From: Rhodococcus aetherivorans
GTDB taxonomy: Bacteria; Actinomycetota; Actinomycetes; Mycobacteriales; Mycobacteriaceae
Direction: 5' to 3'
Length of the DNA: 58,150 nucleotides
Assembly (NCBI RefSeq): GCF_011058165.1
Contig: NZ_JAALEG010000030.1
Location: 1-58,150 of the forward strand
Positions 43,362 through 51,445 of the stretch are shown piece after piece. Each line of letters opens with the position of its first letter. The first letter of the stretch is position 1. The position numbers and the translations under genes are program-made. The notes beneath the pieces were generated by a model. That model saw only the letters and a program-made list of their open reading frames with translations. It was not told the DNA's origin and did not search any database.

Positions 43362-44006
43362 CTACGCCGGGGGTGCGTCCCGGTCCGCCTCGGACCGCTC
43401 CTCCACGTGCCGCTGCAACGCGCCGATCCGCAAGTCGAGATCCCGGGCGCTCTCCGCGGCGGCGCGCAGTTCGTCGAGCATCTCCCGCGGGACGTGACCG
43501 TCGAACTCGGTGCGCAGCCGCGTCGCCACGCTCTCCCACGACTCCATGACCCCGGTGCGGATCTGCACCTCCACGTACACGGTCCGCACCCGGCCGGTCG
43601 ACGCCACCGGCACCTCCACGACGAGGCACAGCCCGCGGTACCCGTCCGGGCCGGCGCGCTTGATGTAGTCCCTCGCCTCGATCACCCGCACGTCCCGCCG
43701 GGCGACGAGCAGGTCCCGTACGCGGTACACGTCGGCGGTGACGGCGCACGTGAGCCGGATCCCGGCGACGTCCCGCCCGAGGTCCTCGACCCGCAGCGGT
43801 GGATCGGCCTCGTCCAGGACCGAGTCGGGCGTGGTCAGCCACGTTTCGGCATGCTCGACGGGATCGTAACCGTGGGTGTCGGCGAACTCGCTGCGGACGA
43901 TGTCGATCTTCGTCCGCAACTCTTCGACACCGAACCCGCAGGTCTTCAGGAACCGAGCCAGATCCCGCCGGAGGATGTCAGTCCGCCCGGGTCCGCTCCC
44001 CGTCAT
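43362..44006 (-). CDS. RelA/SpoT-like protein, probably degenerate synthetase
   Basis: The 214-residue protein has part of the small alarmone synthetase fold: DVAGIRLTCAVTADVYRVRD, then EARDYIKRAGPDGYRGLCLV, then VYVEVQIRTGVMESWES. Yet the basic ATP-binding motif that normally precedes the first block (R-x-K-x-x-x-S) is missing; the region reads WLTTPDSVLDEADPPLRVED. The usual NGYRSLH is DGYRGLC, losing the His. It may not make (p)ppGpp and could bind nucleotides instead. Its first 29 bases overlap the end of the MFS gene, so the two are coupled. Confidence 0.75.
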   Translation of the reverse strand: MTGSGPGRTDILRRDLARFLKTCGFGVEELRTKIDIVRSEFADTHGYDPVEHAETWLTTPDSVLDEADPPLRVEDLGRDVAGIRLTCAVTADVYRVRDLLVARRDVRVIEARDYIKRAGPDGYRGLCLVVEVPVASTGRVRTVYVEVQIRTGVMESWESVATRLRTEFDGHVPREMLDELRAAAESARDLDLRIGALQRHVEERSEADRDAPPA

Positions 44007-45312
44007 CGCCAGCCTCCTCGATCCGCGTCTGCGAATTCGCCGGCCCCGCGCGACGACCGTCGCGCAGCACCTGCCGCAGCGTCCGCGGCGACACGCCCGC
44101 CTCGCGGCGGGCCTTGCCGCGGGTGACGAGCACCCCGATGATCGCCACGACCCACACGGGATACTGCGCCAGCCAGGCGACCCGGAACGCCTCGAAGGTG
44201 TAGCCGCCGAGACGCTGCAGGATCAACCCCATCGCCTGGATCACCAGCAGGGACGCCAGGAATCCGCCGATGTTGACCATGCCCTGGGCGGTGCCGAGCG
44301 CGGTGCTCGGGTTGAATGTCCGCGCATAGTCGAATCCGATCATAGACCCGGGTCCGCCCACCGAGATGGTCACGATCAGGAGGACGAGCAGCCACATCGG
44401 GGCCGGCGCCGGCAACAGCAGCACGACCGTCCACATCGCGGCGTTGCTCACCATGATCGACAGCACCAGCCACGAGCGGTGCAGCGGGAACCGGCCGCTG
44501 AGGATCCCGAGCACCGGGCCGGCCGCGATCGCCGAGACCACGGAGAGGGTGAGCAGCGAACCGGCGGCCGCCGCGGACAGGCCCTGCGCCGACTGGAGGT
44601 ACGGCACGCCCCACAGCAACGCGAACGTGGTGATGGAGAATTGGGTGCCCATGTGGGTGAAGAAGCCGAGCCGTGTGCCCGGTCTGCGCCACACCACCCC
44701 GATCTGCCCGAGCACCTGCCGCATCCCGGCAGCCTCGGTCCGCACGACCACCCCCGGCGGCGCGTCGCGCACCACTGCGACCGCGAGCACGCAGGCGAGC
44801 ACACCGAGCGCCGCGGCGCTCGCGAACGCCGCGCTCCACCCCGCTCCGCCCAGGATCAGCACGAAGGGCAGCGCCGAGAGCACCTGACCCAGCTGCCCCA
44901 GGATGCCGGTCAGCTGCGACACCAGCGGCACCCGCCGCGTGTCGAACCACACCGGCACCAGCCGCAGCACCGAGATGAAGGTCAGCGCGTCGCCCGCCCC
45001 GACGAAGACGCGGGCCGCATAGGCGGCGGGCAGGGACTCGGTGAACGCCAGCACCAGCTGCGCCACCGCCATGATCGCCGCACCCGAGGCGATCATCACC
45101 CGGGAACCGAACCGGTCGAGCAGCACCCCGGCCGGAATCTGCATGCTCGCGTACACCACGATCTGCAGGACCACGAAGCCCGACAGCACGGCCGGGGTGA
45201 TGTCGAAGCGTTCCGTCGCGGCGAGTCCGGATACGCCGAACGACGTGCGATGCATGACGGCCACGACATAGGCGAGGACACCCACGCCCCACACCCACCA
45301 AACCCGTTTCAT
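43978..45312 (-). CDS. MFS transporter
   Basis: The 444-residue protein has twelve predicted helices and the MFS loop motif GVLLDRFGSRVM between helices 2 and 3. The N-terminus MKRVWWVWGVGVLAYVVAVM is inserted without a cleavable signal. It resembles the nitrate/oxalate-like half of the family, but the substrate cannot be told. The 3' end overlaps the RelA-like gene, which hints at a shared role. Confidence 0.85.
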   Translation of the reverse strand: MKRVWWVWGVGVLAYVVAVMHRTSFGVSGLAATERFDITPAVLSGFVVLQIVVYASMQIPAGVLLDRFGSRVMIASGAAIMAVAQLVLAFTESLPAAYAARVFVGAGDALTFISVLRLVPVWFDTRRVPLVSQLTGILGQLGQVLSALPFVLILGGAGWSAAFASAAALGVLACVLAVAVVRDAPPGVVVRTEAAGMRQVLGQIGVVWRRPGTRLGFFTHMGTQFSITTFALLWGVPYLQSAQGLSAAAAGSLLTLSVVSAIAAGPVLGILSGRFPLHRSWLVLSIMVSNAAMWTVVLLLPAPAPMWLLVLLIVTISVGGPGSMIGFDYARTFNPSTALGTAQGMVNIGGFLASLLVIQAMGLILQRLGGYTFEAFRVAWLAQYPVWVVAIIGVLVTRGKARREAGVSPRTLRQVLRDGRRAGPANSQTRIEEAGDDGERTRAD

Positions 45313-45354
45313 GATGAAACGACCCTACGCGGCGACGCGACTACCCGCCGGTAG

Positions 45355-46350
45355 TCACTCCCGGCCCCACGACACCCAGGTCGGGTCCGCGGCCCGCCCA
45401 CCCACGACCGCGTCGGCGAGGGTGTCGAGCCTGGCGACGTGCTCGTCGGTGAGACGCACGTCGAGCGCGCCGGCATTCTCGGTGACCCGCGCGGCGGAGC
45501 GGCTGCCCGGGATCGCCACCGACGGCAGCCCGAACTGCCGCGCCTTGGCGTCGAGCCACGCCAGCGCCACCTGCGCGATCGTCGCGCCCACCTCGTCGGC
45601 CACCGCGCGCACCGCGGCACGCACCTGCAGGTTCGCGGGCAGCGCGTCGGCGTCGAATCGGGGGAAGCGCCGGCGCAGGTCCTTCTCCCCGATCCGGGCG
45701 GCATCGAACGCGTCGGTGAGCAGACCTCGGCTGACCGGCGAGTACGGCACGAAGCCGATGCCCAGCTCGACGGCGGTCGGCACGACGTTCTTCTCGACGT
45801 CCCGGGAGACGATGCTCCACTCGGACTGGATCGCGGCGATCGGGTGCACGGCGTGCGCGCGGCGCAGCTCGTCGCCGGTGGCCTCGGACAACCCGATGTG
45901 CCGGATCTTGCCGGCCTGCACCAGCTCGGCCAACGCGCCGACCGTGTCCTCGATGGGCACGTCCGGGTCCACGCGGTGCAGGTAGTACAGGTCGACGCGG
46001 TCCACCCCGAGCCGGTCGAGGGACTCGTCGAGGGCCTTCTTCGCGTACTCGGGACGGCCGTCGATGCCGCGATTACCGCTGCCCAGCGCGCCGACGAGCC
46101 CGAACTTCGTGGCCACCTGCACCTCGTCGCCGCGGTCATGCAGCAGCTTCCCGACGACCCGTTCGCTGGTGCCGTCGCCGTAGACGTTCGCGGTATCGAC
46201 GAACGTGACCCCCAGGTCGACGGCGTGATGCAGCGTCGCCAAGGCCTCGTCGAGATCGACGGGTCCGTAGGCGGGCGAGACCGACATCGCGCCGTATCCC
46301 TGTGCGCTGACGGTCAGGCCGGGGGCGAGGTCGACGGTGGGGACGGGCAT
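45355..46350 (-). CDS. Aldo/keto reductase
   Basis: The 331-residue TIM-barrel oxidoreductase has the catalytic tetrad Asp52 and Tyr57 (FVDTANVYGDG), Lys82 (VATKFG) and His (YYLHRVDPDV), and the NADPH-binding end VAIPGSRSAARVTENAGAL. It would reduce aldehydes or ketones with NADPH in the cytoplasm. The ATG at 46350 gives MPVPTVDLAPG. It is divergent from the DinB-like gene. Confidence 0.93.
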   Translation of the reverse strand: MPVPTVDLAPGLTVSAQGYGAMSVSPAYGPVDLDEALATLHHAVDLGVTFVDTANVYGDGTSERVVGKLLHDRGDEVQVATKFGLVGALGSGNRGIDGRPEYAKKALDESLDRLGVDRVDLYYLHRVDPDVPIEDTVGALAELVQAGKIRHIGLSEATGDELRRAHAVHPIAAIQSEWSIVSRDVEKNVVPTAVELGIGFVPYSPVSRGLLTDAFDAARIGEKDLRRRFPRFDADALPANLQVRAAVRAVADEVGATIAQVALAWLDAKARQFGLPSVAIPGSRSAARVTENAGALDVRLTDEHVARLDTLADAVVGGRAADPTWVSWGRE

Positions 46351-46481
46351 GACTTCTCCAGTACTGTCCGGACGATCGGGGGACCGCACCAGGTGCGGCG
46401 ACACCGATCCTTCCGAACATCGCGGGCCGCCGCACGCCGGGAAACCCGGTGCCGCCGCCACCGCCCGCCTAGGCTGAATCC

Positions 46482-47054
46482 ATGTCGTACGACTGGCTCG
46501 AACTGCAGCACATCGCCCGGCAAGGTTTCGAGAGCCGGCTCTCGGCGGTCACCGACTGGTCCGCCCCCACCCCCGACACCGAATGGGACGTCGCCACCCT
46601 GTTCCGGCACGTCGTGGACGAGCAACGGTGGGTGCCGCCGCTGCTCGCCGGCAGGACGATCGCCGAGGCGGAGGCCGAACTCGACCCGCTCGGCGACGAC
46701 CTGTCCGCCGAATGGGACCGGCACGCCGTCGACGCCTCCGTCGCGTGGGCGTCCACCGACCCGGACAAGCAGGTGCACCTGTCTTACGGGATGGTGCCCG
46801 TCCGCGACTATCTGCGGCAGCAGGTCGCGGACATCGCGATCCACACGTGGGACCTGGCCCGGGCCGTGGGGGCCGACGAGCGCCTCGATCCCGACCTGGT
46901 GGCGGCCGTGTGGGAGGACATACAACCGCAGCGGGACATGCTGGCCGCGAGCGGGCTGTTCGCGCCGCCCGTGCCGGTGCCCGACGACGCGGCCGTGCAG
47001 GACCGGTTGCTGGCGCTGACCGGGCGTGATCCCCGACCGGGAGGAACGCGATGA
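46482..47054 (+). CDS. DinB/maleylpyruvate isomerase-like protein (TIGR03086 type)
   Basis: The 190-residue protein has the mycothiol-dependent DinB four-helix pattern: [20 protein letters not shown] near the N-terminus and [20 protein letters not shown] in the middle, with His residues at the usual metal positions. Such proteins are metal-binding, often mycothiol-linked, transferases or isomerases in actinobacteria. The stop overlaps the ilvD start (ATGA), so it is coupled to ilvD, which is an unexpected partner. Confidence 0.85.
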   Translation: MSYDWLELQHIARQGFESRLSAVTDWSAPTPDTEWDVATLFRHVVDEQRWVPPLLAGRTIAEAEAELDPLGDDLSAEWDRHAVDASVAWASTDPDKQVHLSYGMVPVRDYLRQQVADIAIHTWDLARAVGADERLDPDLVAAVWEDIQPQRDMLAASGLFAPPVPVPDDAAVQDRLLALTGRDPRPGGTR

Positions 47055-48826
47055 GCACGCCGACCGAGCCGGAGGCGAGCCGCGCGACCGAGCCGGAGGC
47101 GAGCACGCCGATCGAGCCGGAGGCGAGCAGCGCGACCGAGCCGGACATCAAGCCCCGCAGCCGCGACGTCACCGACGGCCTCGAGAAGACCGCGGCGCGC
47201 GGCATGCTCCGCGCGGTCGGCATGGGCGACGACGACTGGGGCAAGCCGCAGATCGGGGTGGCCTCGTCGTGGAACGAGATCACCCCGTGCAACCTGTCGC
47301 TGGACCGGCTGGCGCAGGCGGTCAAGGACGGCGTGCACGCCGCCGGCGGGTATCCACTCGAGTTCGGCACGATCTCCGTCTCCGACGGCATCTCGATGGG
47401 CCACGAGGGGATGCACTTCTCGCTGGTGTCGCGGGAGGTGATCGCCGACAGCGTGGAGACGGTCATGCAGGCGGAGCGGCTCGACGGGTCGGTACTGCTC
47501 GCAGGATGCGACAAGTCCCTGCCCGGAATGCTGATGGCCGCCGCGCGTCTCGACCTGGCGGCCGTGTTCCTGTATGCGGGGTCGATCCTGCCGGGCGTCG
47601 CGAAGCTGTCCGACGGATCCGAACGCGACGTGACGATCATCGACGCCTTCGAGGCGGTCGGCGCCTGCGCCCGCGGGCTGATGAGCCGGGAGGACGTCGA
47701 CGCGATCGAGCGGGCCATCTGCCCCGGCGAGGGCGCGTGCGGCGGCATGTACACGGCGAACACGATGGCCAGCGCGGCCGAAGCGCTCGGCATGTCGCTG
47801 CCGGGAAGCGCGGCGCCGCCGGCGACGGACCGCCGCCGCGACGGGTACGCCCGCCGCAGCGGGCAGGCCGTGGTGAACCTGCTGCGCCGCGGCATCACCG
47901 CCTCCGACATCCTCACGAAGGAGGCGTTCGAGAACGCGATCGCCGTGGTGATGGCGTTCGGTGGGTCGACCAACGCGGTGCTGCATCTGCTCGCGATCGC
48001 GCACGAGACGCAGGTCGAGCTGAGCCTGGACGACTTCTCCCGCATCGGTGCGCGCGTCCCGCACCTGGCCGACGTCAAGCCGTTCGGCCGGCACGTGATG
48101 CAGGACGTCGACCGCATCGGCGGCGTGCCGGTGATCATGAAGACCCTGCTCGACGCGGGCCTGCTGCACGGCGACTGCCTCACCGTCACCGGGCGGACCG
48201 TCGCCGAGAACCTGGCCGAGATCGCCCCGCCCGACCCGGACGGGAAGGTGTTGCGCGCACTGAGCGAGCCCATCCATCCCACGGGGGGCATCACGATCCT
48301 GAAGGGCAGCCTCGCCCCGGGCGGCGCGGTGGTGAAGTCCGCCGGGTTCGACGAGTCGGTGTTCGAGGGCACCGCCCGGGTCTTCGAGCGCGAGCGTGCC
48401 GCGATGGACGCGCTCGAGGACGGCACGATCACCGCGGGAGACGTGGTGGTGATCCGGTACGAGGGCCCGAAGGGCGGGCCGGGAATGCGGGAGATGCTCG
48501 CCATCACCGGCGCGATCAAGGGTGCCGGCCTCGGTAAGGACGTGCTGCTGCTCACCGACGGGCGGTTCTCCGGCGGCACGACGGGCCTGTGCGTCGGGCA
48601 CGTGGCTCCCGAGGCGGTGGACGGTGGCCCGATCGCCTTCGTCCGCGACGGCGACCCGATCCGCCTCGACGTCGCGAACGGCACCCTCGACGTGCTGGTC
48701 GACGAGGAGGAACTCGCGTCCCGCCGGCAGGGGTGGGAGCCGCTGCCTCCCCGCTACACCCGCGGGGTGCTGGCCAAGTACACGAAGCTGGTCGGTTCGG
48801 CGTCGAGCGGCGCGGTCTGCGGCTGA
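47051..48826 (+). CDS. ilvD: Dihydroxy-acid dehydratase IlvD
   Basis: The 591-residue FeS enzyme dehydrates 2,3-dihydroxy acids in branched-chain amino acid synthesis. Cluster ligands lie in [18 protein letters not shown] and [16 protein letters not shown], and [15 protein letters not shown] lies near the C-terminus. A Thr/Glu/Pro/Ala/Ser-rich N-terminal tail of about 35 residues encoded by 24-bp repeats precedes the conserved start at [28 protein letters not shown] precedes the ATG. Sugar-acid dehydratases share this fold, but the overall match is to IlvD. Confidence 0.93.
   Translation: MSTPTEPEASRATEPEASTPIEPEASSATEPDIKPRSRDVTDGLEKTAARGMLRAVGMGDDDWGKPQIGVASSWNEITPCNLSLDRLAQAVKDGVHAAGGYPLEFGTISVSDGISMGHEGMHFSLVSREVIADSVETVMQAERLDGSVLLAGCDKSLPGMLMAAARLDLAAVFLYAGSILPGVAKLSDGSERDVTIIDAFEAVGACARGLMSREDVDAIERAICPGEGACGGMYTANTMASAAEALGMSLPGSAAPPATDRRRDGYARRSGQAVVNLLRRGITASDILTKEAFENAIAVVMAFGGSTNAVLHLLAIAHETQVELSLDDFSRIGARVPHLADVKPFGRHVMQDVDRIGGVPVIMKTLLDAGLLHGDCLTVTGRTVAENLAEIAPPDPDGKVLRALSEPIHPTGGITILKGSLAPGGAVVKSAGFDESVFEGTARVFERERAAMDALEDGTITAGDVVVIRYEGPKGGPGMREMLAITGAIKGAGLGKDVLLLTDGRFSGGTTGLCVGHVAPEAVDGGPIAFVRDGDPIRLDVANGTLDVLVDEEELASRRQGWEPLPPRYTRGVLAKYTKLVGSASSGAVCG
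47063..47146 (+). repeat. 24-bp tandem repeat in the ilvD 5' end
   Basis: Three and a half 24-bp units, beginning with ACCGAGCCGGAGGCGAGC, encode [24 protein letters not shown] and TEPD. They form an unstructured tail before the enzyme proper. Confidence 0.85.
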
Positions 48827-48879
48827 CCCGATTCGCGGATCCGTCGAGGCGGTGGAGAATCGGCCTGCGCGACGGCGCC

Positions 48880-49242
48880 CTACAGATCGAGGCCGAGGTC
48901 GACGTCCCGGCCGTCGAGGGCGCCCCGCAGGATCGCCTGGTCGGCCAGGTCCTCGGCCAGGAATTCCCGGAGCAGGTCCACCGCCTGCACGATCTTCCGG
49001 CTGCGCAGCGAATAGAAGACGTTGTTGCCGGAACGTCGCGCGTTCACGATGCCGCGCTCGCGGAGAACGGACAGATGCTGGCTGGCGTTGGACTGGCTGA
49101 AGCCCAGCGCCTCGCACAGGTCACCGACGCTGAGTTCGCCGTCCCGCAGCTCGTTGATGATGAGCAGTCGCTTGGGGTCGGCGATGGCCTTGCAGACTCG
49201 GGCGTGGAGTTCCTGCAACTGTGCCGCGATGTCCTGTTCCAT
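48880..49242 (-). CDS. ArsR-family regulator of the sulfur locus
   Basis: The 120-residue winged-helix protein has ADPKRLLIINELRDGELSVG, then DLCEALGFSQSNASQHLSVL, then RERGIVNARRSGNNVFYSLR. Cys17 and Cys43 are its only cysteines. Sulfane-sulfur sensors of this family (BigR, SqrR) use a Cys pair, but theirs lie elsewhere, so persulfide sensing here is only a guess. GGAGGGG precedes the ATG. It lies 115 bp downstream of the rhodanese-MBL gene on the same strand and probably controls the locus. Confidence 0.88.
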   Translation of the reverse strand: MEQDIAAQLQELHARVCKAIADPKRLLIINELRDGELSVGDLCEALGFSQSNASQHLSVLRERGIVNARRSGNNVFYSLRSRKIVQAVDLLREFLAEDLADQAILRGALDGRDVDLGLDL

Positions 49243-49357
49243 CACCCCTCCGAACCGAGCGTCGGGTGCCGATTATAGGTGCGCCGGCCGGGCGGCAGCG
49301 GATCGCGGCGGGGCGCCGGCCCGGCGAGCGCGACGGTGCCGTCGGTGGCCGCACCGC

Positions 49358-50503
49358 TCAGTGGGCGGTCTTCAGCGAGGTGGCTGCCGCGCATTGGTTG
49401 CGGCCGACGTCGAGGACCTCGAGCTCGTCGTCGGCGGGGGCGAGTTGTCCGGCGTTCACGCGGCGGATCGTCTCGTAGGTGTGCGGGGCTGCGGGCAGCG
49501 AGTTCACGATCTGCTCGACGAAGCGTTCGAGGGCGTGCTCGTTCAGCAGTGTGGCGGTGAAAACCTCCTCCAACGTGGTGACGACCAGTCCTTCGGCGTT
49601 GATCTCCTCGCTGCTCGACCAGTGGGCCGGGGCGATCATCGTTCGCGGGTCGAGGGGGCGCAGCCTGTCGTGCACGCTGCGGAACAGATCCCGCGCCAGC
49701 TCCTCGGCCCGGCCGGTCAGGTCGGGCCGGCCGAGTCCCCGGACGAAGACGGTGTCGCCGACGAGCAGGACCGAATCGCTGACCAGCAGCGCCGTCGTGC
49801 CGGGGGTGTGGCCCGGCAGGTGCATGGTCATGGCCCGGACGACGGTGGACCCCAGGTCGAGTGCGTCGCCCTCCTTCAGCGGCCGGTTGGGGAACGGGAC
49901 GATGCCGCCGGCGTCCTCCGGCGGCAGGTGATACTCCGCATCGAGCCGGGCGGCCAGTGCCGGGCCACCACTGACATGGTCCGCGTGCACGTGGGTGTCC
50001 ACGACGTGCACGATCGAAACATCTTGCATTCGAGCAAGTTCCAGGTATGCCTCGGTCGATCTGGCGGGGTCGACGACGATGCCGCGGCCGCCGGGCACGC
50101 CGACGAGGTACGACAGGCAGGCCTTCGCCGGGCGCTGGAACTGCCAGATGCGCACGTCGCCGGGGAGTCCGGTGATCTCGACGGGAACGAGGAGCCGGTT
50201 CCACGCGTCGGTACCGCCCTCGAGGGAGCGGGTGCGCAGGCCCAGCGTCTCGAACTCCTCGGCGACCAGTTCGGAGCCGTTGCCCTGTCCGCAGACGACG
50301 ACGGCGCCCGCCCGCGTGACGGCGGCCTGTTCCTCGAGTTCTTCCATCACCCGATAGACCGGGACGTGGCGAGTGGGAACGGGCCGGGGTCCTTCGATCC
50401 GGCCGGCCCGGAAATCCTCGGTGCTGCGGATGTCGAGGATCTCGGGAACGGTGCCCGCCTGGAGCTCGCGAAACAGTTCCAACGCTGTGACGGTATCGGC
50501 CAC
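49358..50503 (-). CDS. Rhodanese-persulfide dioxygenase fusion (MBL fold)
   Basis: Residues 5-105 form a rhodanese domain (ILDIRSTEDFRAGRIEGPR; catalytic Cys71 in VVVCGQGNGS). Residues 118-350 form a metallo-beta-lactamase domain of the ETHE1 type, with HVHADHVSGG (H171, H173, D175, H176), LPGHTPGTTALL and VGDTVFVRGLGRPD. ETHE1-like enzymes oxidise glutathione or low-molecular-weight persulfide to sulfite with O2. The rhodanese part comes first, the reverse of the MBL-rhodanese order in CstB. The GTG at 50503 follows GGGAGGACCC. It is divergent from dsrE2. Confidence 0.9.
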   Translation of the reverse strand: MADTVTALELFRELQAGTVPEILDIRSTEDFRAGRIEGPRPVPTRHVPVYRVMEELEEQAAVTRAGAVVVCGQGNGSELVAEEFETLGLRTRSLEGGTDAWNRLLVPVEITGLPGDVRIWQFQRPAKACLSYLVGVPGGRGIVVDPARSTEAYLELARMQDVSIVHVVDTHVHADHVSGGPALAARLDAEYHLPPEDAGGIVPFPNRPLKEGDALDLGSTVVRAMTMHLPGHTPGTTALLVSDSVLLVGDTVFVRGLGRPDLTGRAEELARDLFRSVHDRLRPLDPRTMIAPAHWSSSEEINAEGLVVTTLEEVFTATLLNEHALERFVEQIVNSLPAAPHTYETIRRVNAGQLAPADDELEVLDVGRNQCAAATSLKTAH

Positions 50504-50568
50504 GGGTCCTCCCAGGGACGAAACGGGCGGGTGGTCCGCACACCGGGAGGGCGACTTTCCGAACCATC

Positions 50569-50617
50569 TTGCGGTATGCGCATACACGAATGTAGTGTTC
50601 TGGATCACATATCGCAA
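50569..50617. promoter_or_regulatory. Inverted repeats in the divergent sulfur promoter
   Basis: TTGCGGTATG (50569-50578) and CATATCGCAA (50608-50617) form a 9-of-10 inverted repeat. The perfect palindrome GTATGCGCATAC (50574-50585) overlaps the left arm. The AT-rich spacer between them is unusual here. It lies between the rhodanese-MBL and dsrE2 genes and is a candidate ArsR operator. Confidence 0.5.
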
Positions 50618-50673
50618 CACTCCGCGCGAAGGCCGCACGAGGCCTCCCCGGCAACCACGAAAGGGGCCGGCGC

Positions 50674-51183
50674 ATGTCGGACAACCCGCAGCGTGACGTC
50701 GACGACGCCCCGGAGAGCATGACGATCGTGGCGTGGAGCGGCGATCTGGACAGAATGTGGCCGACCCTGATCCTCGGCTCCACCGGCGCCGCCTACGGCA
50801 TGTCCACGACGATCTTCTTCACCTTCTGGGGACTGTTCCCCCTGGTGCGCGACGACGTCCGGATCACCGGCACCGACGCGATGACCAAGGCGCTGGCCGG
50901 CATGAACCGGCCGGGCATGCGGCACATGAAGCTGTCGAAGCTCCACCTGGCCGGCGCCGGGCCCTGGATGATGAAAAGACTTGCGCGCCAGAAGAACGTG
51001 GCCCACCCGGCCGAGCTGGTCGAGATGTGCACCGAGCTGGGCGTGAACCTGTGGCCGTGCGAGATGACCATGGACCTGCTGGGCCTTCGCCGCGACCAGC
51101 TCCTCGAGGGAGTGGGCGAGCCCGTCGGTGCCGCCACCGCCCTGTCCGCGATGAGCAGGTCCCAGATCAGCCTCTTCATCTGA
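50674..51183 (+). CDS. DsrE2-type sulfur carrier protein
   Basis: The 169-residue protein fits the DsrE2 branch of DsrE/DsrF proteins: MTIVAWSGDLDRMWPTLILG, then STGAAYGMSTTIFFTFWGLF (a hydrophobic stretch typical of DsrE2), then the conserved Cys in LGVNLWPCEMTMDLLGL (C129) and a second at C119. These proteins carry sulfane sulfur and pass it to TusA. CACGAAAGGGG precedes the ATG. TusA follows after 24 bp, as in the rhd-tusA-dsrE2 clusters of sulfur oxidisers. Confidence 0.88.
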   Translation: MSDNPQRDVDDAPESMTIVAWSGDLDRMWPTLILGSTGAAYGMSTTIFFTFWGLFPLVRDDVRITGTDAMTKALAGMNRPGMRHMKLSKLHLAGAGPWMMKRLARQKNVAHPAELVEMCTELGVNLWPCEMTMDLLGLRRDQLLEGVGEPVGAATALSAMSRSQISLFI

Positions 51184-51207
51184 CCCTTCCGAACCCAGGA
51201 GCGGACC

Positions 51208-51441
51208 GTGGACTACCAGATCGACGTCGTCGTCGACGCCAAGGGACAGAAATGCCCGATGCCCGTGCTGCTCGCCTCGCGTGCGATCAAGAAGCTCGAG
51301 TCCGGGCAGATCCTGCTCGTCGAGGCCACCGACGGCGGATCGAAACGCGACATCCCGTCGTGGGCGACCGACACGGGAAACGAACTGCTGGACAACAACA
51401 GCGAGGACGGCGTCCACCGCTACCTCATCCGGAAGAAGTGA
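51208..51441 (+). CDS. TusA-family sulfur carrier
   Basis: The 77-residue protein carries the TusA motif CPMPV with the sulfur-binding Cys16 (KGQKCPMPVLLASRAIKKLE). It relays sulfane sulfur between rhodanese, DsrE2 and downstream enzymes. GGAGCGGACC precedes the GTG. It lies between dsrE2 and the FeS-NrfD gene in one operon. Confidence 0.92.
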   Translation: MDYQIDVVVDAKGQKCPMPVLLASRAIKKLESGQILLVEATDGGSKRDIPSWATDTGNELLDNNSEDGVHRYLIRKK

Positions 51442-51445
51442 GACG

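Noticed and set aside
41083-43842. A 919-codon minus-strand open frame
   Set aside because: It is antisense to fadE25 and fadB2, both clear genes; composition is Gly/Asp/Arg/His-rich and without domains.
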